Source of the DNA: Sphingobium sp. D43FB
GTDB lineage: Bacteria; Pseudomonadota; Alphaproteobacteria; Sphingomonadales; Sphingomonadaceae
Direction: 5' to 3'
Assembly: GCF_002312805.1 (NCBI RefSeq)
Contig: NZ_NMUA01000005.1
Coordinates: 140,517-204,516, forward strand
Length of the DNA stretch: 64,000 bases
In this document: positions 25,592 through 32,945 of the stretch, piece by piece
How the letters are laid out: each line of letters opens with the position of its first letter
Numbering within the stretch: position 1 is the stretch's first letter
Position numbers and translations under genes: made by a program
The notes under the pieces: model-generated
The model's input: only the letters and a program-made list of their open reading frames with translations
What the model was told of the DNA's origin: nothing
Databases searched by the model: none

Positions 25592-28500
25592 TTATTGCCG
25601 CAGCCGCTCGATCGCCTGCGCCAGCGCGACATAGAGCTTGCCCATGTCGGACGACAGCACCGCAACGCCCAGCGCATTGCCGTCGCGCGCCGACAGGATG
25701 ATCCGCAGCATCGATTCGAAATCGTGGATGTAGCGGTTCACATGATCCCGGAACTCGGCATCATCGTCATAATGGAGTGCGATTTCCCGCGACTCGCCCG
25801 CATCCAGCAGCTTGACCGCGCGGCGCGTGAATACGCCCCGGTCGCCCTTTAGATAGGCCGACCAGGCCGTATCGGTCACGTCGTTGGACAATATCTTGGC
25901 GACGTCGATCGCGGTGCTGTTGAGCGATTCGATCAAGGCGGCGGAGCGACGTGCGAAATGGTCGCGGTCGCGATCCTCCGACGCTTGTTCGGCCTGCGCG
26001 ATGCGCTGCTCTATCGTCGCGCTGGTGTCGGCGATGGTCAGCAGTTGGCGCGTCAGCCGCTCCGATGCCTGATGCGCGGCCTTGATCGCTTCCTCGGCCA
26101 CCTTGGCCACCTGTTCGATCTGTTCGGCGACCCTGTCGCCCAACGCCCGCTGCATTGCCGCTTCGCTGGCATCGCCCAATTGCTGGGCGGCGTCGGGAAT
26201 GGCGCGGGACAATGCCTGCCGCGCGCGCTCGGCGGCCTGATCGGCGGTGTCCTTGACCCGCAACAAGGCGGTGACGAGCAGTGGCCCGGCCCCTTCGGTG
26301 ATCCGCGTTGCATCCTGATGCGCGCCGTCCAGCGCCACGCGCAGGCGATCGACCAGTTGGCGATTGGCCTCCAGCCCGCTTTGCGTGCTTTCCAGCCATT
26401 CGGTCAGGCGACTGCCTTGTCCGCGCAGCAGCGACTCGGCCTCTTCGGCTCGGCCGGCCAGCGCCTGCGAAATCGCTTCCAGCCGTTCCAGTTCGGGTGT
26501 CGCGCTGCCCAGCAGGGCACGGCTCTGTTCCATCCGCGCATCGAACCGATCCAGCGCCGCCGGATAGGTTTCATCCAGTTCGCGCACGCTCGAATCCAGC
26601 GCCACGAGCAAGGTTTCGGCGCTACCGATCAGCTTGTCCGCCGTCAGGCCACCGGCCGTCAGCGCACCGTCGATCCGCTGTGTCTCGCCCGTCAGACGAG
26701 TCAGTGCGTCGGTCATCCGTTCGCTGCGCGCCAGCGCCGCTTCTTCCAGCGTCGCGAACTTGCCTTCGGTTCCAGCGATAGTGTCGTTCAGCCCGTCATG
26801 CAGGCTGTTCATCAACGCCTTCTGCCCTTCCACCAAATCGTTGATCTGGTGGAGGCGCCCTTCGACTTCACCGATCGAGTCGCTCAGGCCGATGATCGTA
26901 TCGCTGCCGATCGCATCCAGGCTTTCGCGCGACCGGGCGATCAGGGCATCCAGTGCCGCAGCCTGGTTCGATAGGCTGGTATCGGTCTGGCGCAAGGCGG
27001 CCTGCGCCCGATCGAGCGCATCGCCCATCCGTTCGCGCAGATCCTGTTCGATCTTGTCCATGTCGCGCGTCAGGACGGCCATCACGCCTTCGCTGGCGCT
27101 GCCAATCCCGGCCTCCGCTGCGGTGACCAGCGCGCTTAGCGTGTCGGCCCGACGAGACAAGCCTTCGTCGGCTGTCGCCATGGCCGTCTCGACCTTCGCC
27201 AGCAGCCCGTCCAGCCGCTCCTGCAAATTGGCTTGGGCATGGTCCAGATCCGCGCCCAAAGTCTGACGGACGGTTTCACTGGCGGTAGCCGCGCCAGCCT
27301 GCGCCGAATCGACCATGGCGACCAGCGCCAGCGATTGTGCTTCGATGTCGGCGCGCGTGCGATCCATCGCCTGCCGGGCGGCATCCAGCCTGACCTGCAA
27401 CGCAGCCTGAGCATGGTCCAGATCCGCGCCCAAAGTCTGGCGGACGACATCGCTGGTGCTGGCCACGCCAGCCTGCGCCGAATCGACCATGGCGACCAAC
27501 GCCACCGATTGCGCTTCGATATCGGCGCGGGTCAGATCCATCGCCTGCTTGGCGGCATCCAGCCGGACCTGCAATGCGGCGTGGGCATGGTCCAATTCTT
27601 CGATCAGGGTCTGGCGGACGCCAGCACTGGTGCTGCTTACACCGGCTTGCGCCGTATCGATCAACGTCGCCAGTGCTGCAGTCTGTGCATCGACATCAGC
27701 ACGGGTGCGATCCATCGCCTGCCTGACGATGGCCAGCCGCTCTTCCAAAGCAGCCTGGGCATGATCCAGTTCCGCGATGAGCGCGTTACGGGCAGTTTCA
27801 CTAGTGCTGCTGACACCGGCCTGGGCCGTGTCGACCAGCGCCACCAGCGCCGCCGATTGCGCTTCCACATCCTGGCGCGTGCGGTCCATTGCCTGGCGCG
27901 CGGTTTGCGCGGTGGCGTCGATCCGTCCTGCGGCTATCTCCGCCATGCCGGTGACTTCCTCGCTCGCTGAGCGGGTCGCTTCCTGCAACTGGGTCAACTG
28001 GCTCGACAGGCTCTTGGTCGCCGAAAGGGTGCGCGTCCGCGCCTCATCCGACAATTCGCCCAGCGCATGCAATCGCGCTTCCAGCGTGTCGATCCGGTCG
28101 CCCAGGGCATGGCTATTGTCCATGATCTGCGCTGCCATGCGGCCCGTGCGATCCTCCAGTTCGGGGATCGTGCCCATCAGCGCGTGCATCTGCGCCATCA
28201 AGGCGGCACCGGCGCGTTCGGCGACTTCGGCGCGCGCGGCACTGGCATGCGCCCGGCTGGCGATCAATTCGGCCGATGCTTCCATGTTGCTGCTGGCGGC
28301 GGCCCCATAGCTGTCGAGCAGTTCGGCCTGATCCTGCATCTTCTTGCGCGCGGTTTCCAACTGGGTCGCGATCCGGCCCAGTCGTATTTCCAGCAGGTCG
28401 GCCTCGGTCCGCAGCGCGCGCGCTGTATCGAGATAGCGACGCGATTCGGACCGGCTGTTGCGTACCAGCAGCAGATAAGTCAGGGCGAGCAGGGTCAGCG

Positions 28501-28780
28501 GCACCAGCAGCGTTGCTATGCCACTGGCCCATGCCGACGGCCCGGCGCGCAGGTCGCCCGACGCGATCATCGCCCAGCCGGCAAAGCCGACCCAGGCGAC
28601 GGCCGCGCCCATCAAGATGATACGAACCCGCTTTATCCCGGCCTCGCCCGACTCTGCGGCTGGCTCATCGTCTTCGATGTCCAGCACGGCTTGGTTCAAA
28701 AGCAGGATATCGTCCGCTTGCGCAGGCGTCTCCGATGGTTCGTCGCGCCAGAACTCGACGATTGTGCTGCCCCCTGTCAT
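25592..28780 (-). CDS. Giant membrane-anchored coiled-coil protein with 58-residue repeats
   Basis: A 1062-residue protein of no named family that I recognise. An acidic N-terminus (residues 1-50) is followed by two membrane helices at about 53-73 and 85-106. The remainder is almost entirely predicted helix and coiled coil, rich in Ala, Gln, Asp, Glu and Arg. Four near-identical 58-residue repeats lie at about 294-525, flanked by degenerate copies. The pattern resembles the long helical stalks of methyl-accepting proteins or apolipoprotein-like domains, but no receptor signalling tip is evident. The C-terminal 120 or so residues look globular (SYDDDAEFRDH-like acidic stretch, HDFESMLRIILSARDG). 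Both halves would be cytoplasmic if the two helices form a hairpin. It is divergent from the HPt-like gene at 28861. Confidence 0.8.
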   Translation of the reverse strand: MTGGSTIVEFWRDEPSETPAQADDILLLNQAVLDIEDDEPAAESGEAGIKRVRIILMGAAVAWVGFAGWAMIASGDLRAGPSAWASGIATLLVPLTLLALTYLLLVRNSRSESRRYLDTARALRTEADLLEIRLGRIATQLETARKKMQDQAELLDSYGAAASSNMEASAELIASRAHASAARAEVAERAGAALMAQMHALMGTIPELEDRTGRMAAQIMDNSHALGDRIDTLEARLHALGELSDEARTRTLSATKSLSSQLTQLQEATRSASEEVTGMAEIAAGRIDATAQTARQAMDRTRQDVEAQSAALVALVDTAQAGVSSTSETARNALIAELDHAQAALEERLAIVRQAMDRTRADVDAQTAALATLIDTAQAGVSSTSAGVRQTLIEELDHAHAALQVRLDAAKQAMDLTRADIEAQSVALVAMVDSAQAGVASTSDVVRQTLGADLDHAQAALQVRLDAARQAMDRTRADIEAQSLALVAMVDSAQAGAATASETVRQTLGADLDHAQANLQERLDGLLAKVETAMATADEGLSRRADTLSALVTAAEAGIGSASEGVMAVLTRDMDKIEQDLRERMGDALDRAQAALRQTDTSLSNQAAALDALIARSRESLDAIGSDTIIGLSDSIGEVEGRLHQINDLVEGQKALMNSLHDGLNDTIAGTEGKFATLEEAALARSERMTDALTRLTGETQRIDGALTAGGLTADKLIGSAETLLVALDSSVRELDETYPAALDRFDARMEQSRALLGSATPELERLEAISQALAGRAEEAESLLRGQGSRLTEWLESTQSGLEANRQLVDRLRVALDGAHQDATRITEGAGPLLVTALLRVKDTADQAAERARQALSRAIPDAAQQLGDASEAAMQRALGDRVAEQIEQVAKVAEEAIKAAHQASERLTRQLLTIADTSATIEQRIAQAEQASEDRDRDHFARRSAALIESLNSTAIDVAKILSNDVTDTAWSAYLKGDRGVFTRRAVKLLDAGESREIALHYDDDAEFRDHVNRYIHDFESMLRIILSARDGNALGVAVLSSDMGKLYVALAQAIERLRQ
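27206..27901 (-). repeat. Four tandem 174-bp coding repeats
   Basis: Inside the coiled-coil gene the unit beginning (A/V)(R/K)QAMD(R/L)TR recurs exactly every 174 bp: the Met codon lies at complement 27887, 27713, 27539 and 27365. Each unit holds the blocks AQ(S/T)xALxA, D(T/S)AQAG and ELDHA or DLDHA. Units are 27901-27728, 27727-27554, 27553-27380 and 27379-27206. DNA identity is high but codons differ, so the array is not brand new. More diverged copies flank it on both sides. Confidence 0.9.
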
Positions 28781-28860
28781 ATCCTCATCCTAGCATCTTT
28801 TTTGCGTGCGGGAATGCCCCGTTACCAAAACTTAACCCGTGTTCGATAGCGTTGGTCGCC

Positions 28861-29175
28861 ATGTCCTATGATCCTGGTGCCCTTGACGCTGCTTTGGCGG
28901 CCGCAGTCGGCGACGACCGTGCGTTGATCGCCGATTTGCGGGTCGCCTTCATGGAAAGCGCGGCGCGTCAGGTCGATCTGCTCGGCCGTGCCCGCTGCGA
29001 TGCCAATTGGGCGCTGGCGGCCTGGCGGTTGAAGGGGTTGGCGGCCAGTTTCGGCCTCACATCGTTGATGGCGCTGGCCGACGAAGCGGCGCAGGCGGCG
29101 CCCGGCGATCCGCGCGCGCTGCGGCGGTTGCGCCATGCCCTGGCGGGCCTTGAGCAGGACATTCCGCATAGCTGA
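28861..29175 (+). CDS. HPt-like protein lacking the phospho-acceptor histidine
   Basis: A 104-residue all-helical protein from ATG 28861. It matches the histidine phosphotransfer (HPt) domain, whose core motif is A-H-x-L-K-G-(S/A)-(A/S)-x-x-x-G. Here the motif reads AAWRLKGLAASFG, with Trp55 (codon TGG 29023-29025) where the histidine should be. The rest of the motif and the following helix (LMALADEAAQAAPGD) are kept. It can therefore not take part in phosphotransfer by the usual route but may still bind a receiver or kinase. It is the first of four plus-strand genes (HPt-like, nucleotidyltransferase-like, DUF2336, kinase). Confidence 0.7.
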   Translation: MSYDPGALDAALAAAVGDDRALIADLRVAFMESAARQVDLLGRARCDANWALAAWRLKGLAASFGLTSLMALADEAAQAAPGDPRALRRLRHALAGLEQDIPHS

Positions 29176-29253
29176 TACGGCTTTGCTTGCGTCAAACCCT
29201 TTGCCTTGCGAAAAGGTCGCTTCAACAGCCAACGGGTCGACAAGCATAAAAGA

Positions 29254-30420
29254 ATGAGTTTTTCCGCGATTCTCAGCGCCAGCCGCACGACGGCCGATAC
29301 GCCCGCAGGCCTGCGCGCCAGCCTGCATTTCGCGGGCCAGACGCTGATCGAATATCAGGCGCGGCAGGCGGCGCGTGCCGGTGCCGACCGAATCATGATC
29401 CTCGTCAGCGTCATCACCCCCGCCGTGTCCCAGGCCGTCGATCGCTTGAGCGCGGACGGCATTGCCGTGGCATTGGTGCGCGACATGGTATCGATGGTGC
29501 GCGATGTGCCGCGCGATGCCGACGTGCTGCTTGTCGCCGACGGCGCGATCGTGGCGCAGGCGCATGTCGATGCACTGGGCGCGAGCGAGGGCAACACGCT
29601 GCTCGTCGCCGACGACACCCGCGCCAGTGCCCCGTTCGAACGGATTGATGCAGGCCAGCGCTGGGCGGGCGTGGCCCGGATCAGCCCCGCTTTGATGTTC
29701 GACACGCTCGACATGATCGGTGACTGGGACTTGTCGCTGACGCTGGTGCGCGCCGCAGTGCAGAAGGGCGCACGCCGCATCACCGCGCCGCAGGACGACC
29801 TGCTCGAAGGTCGCGTCGCCATCGTCGATAGCCAGCAGCAGGCCGATCTGGTGGCGCAGGCGGTCACGGCCGCTGGTGTCTCGCGCAGCCCCACGCGGGG
29901 CGGAATCGAACATTATGTCCTCGCCCCTTTAGCCCGCATGGCCAGCGCCCCGCTGATGCGGATGCAGGTGCCCGCTTTTCAGGTCCGGGTCAGCGCCATC
30001 GCGCTCGCCGCCGTCGCGCTCGTGCCGATCGAACTGCTCTGGCCATTGACCGGCTTCTGCATGCTATTGATCGCCTTGCTGCTCGCCGAACTCGCCGATC
30101 GGCTCGATGCCATGGCGTTGCGACCGCCGCCTGCGGGCGCGCTCGCCTTCGCCACGCCGATCCTGGCGCTGATCGGCATCGTCCTGGCAGGCCGCAGTCC
30201 GCTCGCGGTCGATCTTGCGCTGCTGCTAGCGATCATCCTGGTCGCCGACCGGCAGGGCCGCAGCGGCGAGGCGCGGCCGTGGATGATCTTCACCCCCGCC
30301 AGTGCGCTGCTGCTGATGGTCGCGACCGGCCTGTTCGGCGTGCTGGCGCAGGGATTGCGCGTCGCCATGCTGCTCGCCATCGCCTCGATCGGCGCAATCA
30401 TTTTACGGCGTCGTGCATAA
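29254..30420 (+). CDS. Nucleotidyltransferase-like protein with C-terminal membrane helices
   Basis: A 388-residue protein from ATG 29254. Residues 1 to about 215 resemble a sugar-nucleotide or MobA-type nucleotidyltransferase (Rossmann-like start SAILSAS, then GLRASLHFAGQTLIEYQARQ and AARAGADRIMILVS). The Gly-rich LAAGxGxRM nucleotide loop and the following conserved Lys are missing, so catalysis is doubtful. Residues about 245-385 contain five or six hydrophobic helices and end in a basic tail (LRRRA). No CDP-alcohol phosphotransferase motif is visible in the membrane part. The function is unknown; its position suggests it belongs with the flanking signalling-like genes. Confidence 0.6.
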   Translation: MSFSAILSASRTTADTPAGLRASLHFAGQTLIEYQARQAARAGADRIMILVSVITPAVSQAVDRLSADGIAVALVRDMVSMVRDVPRDADVLLVADGAIVAQAHVDALGASEGNTLLVADDTRASAPFERIDAGQRWAGVARISPALMFDTLDMIGDWDLSLTLVRAAVQKGARRITAPQDDLLEGRVAIVDSQQQADLVAQAVTAAGVSRSPTRGGIEHYVLAPLARMASAPLMRMQVPAFQVRVSAIALAAVALVPIELLWPLTGFCMLLIALLLAELADRLDAMALRPPPAGALAFATPILALIGIVLAGRSPLAVDLALLLAIILVADRQGRSGEARPWMIFTPASALLLMVATGLFGVLAQGLRVAMLLAIASIGAIILRRRA

Positions 30421-30464
30421 AGATTTCCTGCGGACGGTTTAGTGCATTTTAAGGACGTGCGATT

Positions 30465-31565
30465 ATGCTGCACCGCATGAGCGTCTTTTCGTCCCTTGCC
30501 GGTTCGACAATGACGGATAGCTGGCCGATGACGCGAGTCATGGCGGGCATGTCCGCCGTGCCGGTTGGTCATGCCATCGACCTGGCCTTTTTCTTTCCGA
30601 CGGACGAACGCCCGCGCCACGACGCGTTGATCGCGGAGACGCGGCGGCATCTGGGCGGCTGCCTGACCGCGATCGAAATGGCGCTGCGCGTGTCGCTCGA
30701 TCATGCCCCGGCCATCGCCACCGCGCTCGCGCCCTGGGCCGATCCCGTCTGCTGGCGCATGCTCTGCGATCAGCCCGCGATGCTCAGCCCGGCCTTGCTC
30801 GCCCATATGCAGATGCGCGCGGGCGTCACGCTGATGCTGCGCCAGTTCGGCCAGCCCGGTGCCGACCACATTACCGAGGAAGAGGGCGAACCACTGTTGC
30901 GCGCCGACGATCCCCTGATCGGCAATGCCGTCTCCGCGCTCACTTTGGCCGAGGGCCGCTGGATCGCACGCGGCGGCGAGGATCAGCCGATGCGGCCCGA
31001 TCTGCCCGCCGAACATCATGCCGAACTGGTCTGGACCGCCGCCGCCTGCCTCGCCTCGATCGCGCGGCGCGGGGCGGGGGAAGCGGGCGATGCACTGCTC
31101 GTTGCCTTCGAACGCTCCGGCTGGGCCTTGCTCGCCGACCATGACGAAAGCGTCAGCCCGATCGCCGAAGCCGAACGGCTGGTGCGCGGCATGGGCGCGG
31201 CGGCCGATGCGCCCGACCTGCTTGGCGCAGCGCTCGACCAGCGGCGCTTCCTGCTGTTCGCCGCGCTCGCCGCCCGGCGGCTGCGGATGCGCGCGATGCA
31301 GGTCATCGACATTTTGGTGATGGGTCCGGTGGCGCAGATCGCGACTTTGTGCCGGGCGCTGGGCGGGGCGGATGCCGATTATCGCCATCTGCTGCTGTCG
31401 CTCCGCCCGATTCGCCCCGCTCTGTCCGACCTCGCCATTGTCAAGGCGTCCGCCCATTATCGCGATCTGCCTGAAATGGCGGCCGATGCGGCGGTCAGTG
31501 CCCTGCGCACGCCCGCGCCTTTTCGCGCCAAGCTCGACCATCTGCTGCAAGTCACCACCCGTTGA
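30465..31565 (+). CDS. DUF2336-type helical protein
   Basis: A 366-residue, mainly helical and Ala/Leu-rich soluble protein without signal or membrane segments. Its pattern (for example LLFAALAARRLRMRAMQVID and LCRALGGADADYRHLL) fits DUF2336 proteins, an alphaproteobacterial family with HEAT-like repeats and unknown function. AAGGACGT lies ahead of the ATG. The stop is 2 bp before the kinase ATG at 31568, so the two genes are surely cotranscribed and probably act together. The N-terminus of the second kinase in this window (55163) has a similar helical composition, which hints that DUF2336-like and kinase parts are functionally linked. Confidence 0.6.
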   Translation: MLHRMSVFSSLAGSTMTDSWPMTRVMAGMSAVPVGHAIDLAFFFPTDERPRHDALIAETRRHLGGCLTAIEMALRVSLDHAPAIATALAPWADPVCWRMLCDQPAMLSPALLAHMQMRAGVTLMLRQFGQPGADHITEEEGEPLLRADDPLIGNAVSALTLAEGRWIARGGEDQPMRPDLPAEHHAELVWTAAACLASIARRGAGEAGDALLVAFERSGWALLADHDESVSPIAEAERLVRGMGAAADAPDLLGAALDQRRFLLFAALAARRLRMRAMQVIDILVMGPVAQIATLCRALGGADADYRHLLLSLRPIRPALSDLAIVKASAHYRDLPEMAADAAVSALRTPAPFRAKLDHLLQVTTR

Positions 31566-31567
31566 AC

Positions 31568-32941
31568 ATGCCGCTCCATCCGGCCATCGTGCGCGCATCC
31601 GTCGCCAGTGACGGACGGTTGCTGAGCGCCGACGCGCCGCTGCTGGCGCTGCAGGAAGAGGCGGGGGGCAGCCTCGGCACCCTGCTCGTCGTCCCCCAGC
31701 TTGCCGCCATCGCCCGGTTGACCCAGCGCCTGGGGGTCCCCGTCTCGCGGCCCGTCGCTGCCGCCGCCGAGCGCGGCGATATCGACATGTGGGTGCGCGC
31801 CAAGCCCGATGGCGCGGGCGTGTCGCTGTCGATCATCGACTGGCAGGAACGGCCGATCCCGCTCGCGTCGGTCGAACCGATCGACCGCGAAGCCGACATC
31901 GCCACCCTGGCCGAAGGCTGGACCTGGCAGGTGGACACCCAGTTGCGCTTTCAAATGGCGATGGACAATGGCGGGCCGCAGGGCACGCTGCCGCGCGATC
32001 CGCCGCTGCCGGGCAGTCGCTTTTCCGCCTATTTCGACCTGCGCCCCGATGCCGATGGCGACATGGCGATGCTGCGCGGCTTTGCCCAGCGGCGCGCCTT
32101 TCGCGATCAGGACGCCGCGCTGGTCGGCGATCCCGCCCGCCTGTTCCGCCTGTCCGCCATTCCGCTGTTTGATCTTGCAGGCCAACTCATGGGCTATCGC
32201 GGTACCGCGCTACCGCTGGAGCGCGCGGTCGCAGCGCCGCAGGTAGAGGACGCGCCCGTCACGCTCTATCCCGGCGAATTCGGCAAACGGCTCGACCGGT
32301 CGCTGCGCCAGCCGCTGGGGCGGATCATCGCCAATGCCGATACCATCAGTGCGCAACGCGATGGACCGCTTCGCCCCGATTATGCGGGCTATGCCAAGGA
32401 TATCGCTTCGGCCGGGCGGCACCTGATGGCGCTGGTCGATGATCTCGCTGATCTGCAAGCGATCGACCGCCCGGACTTCGCGGTCATCGCCGAAGAGGTC
32501 GACTTGGCCGATCTCGGACGGCGCGCGGCGGGGCTGCTGACCGTAAAAGCGCTCGATCGCCGCATCACTATCCTGCCGCCGCAGGAGGATCAGAGCCTGC
32601 TCGCCACCGGCGAATTTCGCCGCGTGCTGCAAATCCTCGTCAACCTCATCGGCAACGCCGTGCGCTATGCGCCCGAAGACACGCAGGTCCGCATCGTCAC
32701 CGAATCCGCACCTGGCGAAGCGCGCATCATGGTGATCGATCAGGGACAGGGCGTGGCGCTCGCCGACCGCGAACGCATTTTCGAGAAGTTCGAACGGCTT
32801 GGCCGCGACGATGCGGGCGGGTCGGGCCTTGGCCTCTATATCTCGCGCCGCCTGGCGCGCGCGATGCATGGCGATATCCGCATCGGCGGCGCACCGGGCG
32901 AAGGTGCCCGCTTCATCCTGTCGCTCCCCCGCGCCGACTGA
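31568..32941 (+). CDS. Histidine-kinase paralog with intact ATPase domain but no H-box histidine
   Basis: A 457-residue soluble protein from ATG 31568. A PAS-like region ends near FRLSAIPLFDLAGQLMGYRG. The dimerisation domain reads RLDRSLRQPLGRIIANADTI where a kinase normally has xxHELRTPLNxI; the phospho-acceptor position is Arg244 (codon 32297-32299). The ATP-binding domain is complete: N-box ILVNLIGNAVRYAP, G1 box DQGQGV, F-box FEKFERLG and G2 box GSGLGLYISRRLA. It therefore should bind ATP but cannot autophosphorylate on the canonical residue. It could phosphorylate a partner in trans or act as a scaffold. It follows the DUF2336 gene by 2 bp and converges on the helicase gene at 32946. 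Confidence 0.8.
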   Translation: MPLHPAIVRASVASDGRLLSADAPLLALQEEAGGSLGTLLVVPQLAAIARLTQRLGVPVSRPVAAAAERGDIDMWVRAKPDGAGVSLSIIDWQERPIPLASVEPIDREADIATLAEGWTWQVDTQLRFQMAMDNGGPQGTLPRDPPLPGSRFSAYFDLRPDADGDMAMLRGFAQRRAFRDQDAALVGDPARLFRLSAIPLFDLAGQLMGYRGTALPLERAVAAPQVEDAPVTLYPGEFGKRLDRSLRQPLGRIIANADTISAQRDGPLRPDYAGYAKDIASAGRHLMALVDDLADLQAIDRPDFAVIAEEVDLADLGRRAAGLLTVKALDRRITILPPQEDQSLLATGEFRRVLQILVNLIGNAVRYAPEDTQVRIVTESAPGEARIMVIDQGQGVALADRERIFEKFERLGRDDAGGSGLGLYISRRLARAMHGDIRIGGAPGEGARFILSLPRAD

Positions 32942-32945
32942 CCGC

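Noticed and set aside
27206..27901. The 174-bp repeats considered as a CRISPR-like or satellite array
   Set aside because: Units are contiguous, in frame and encode heptad-bearing protein repeats without spacers.
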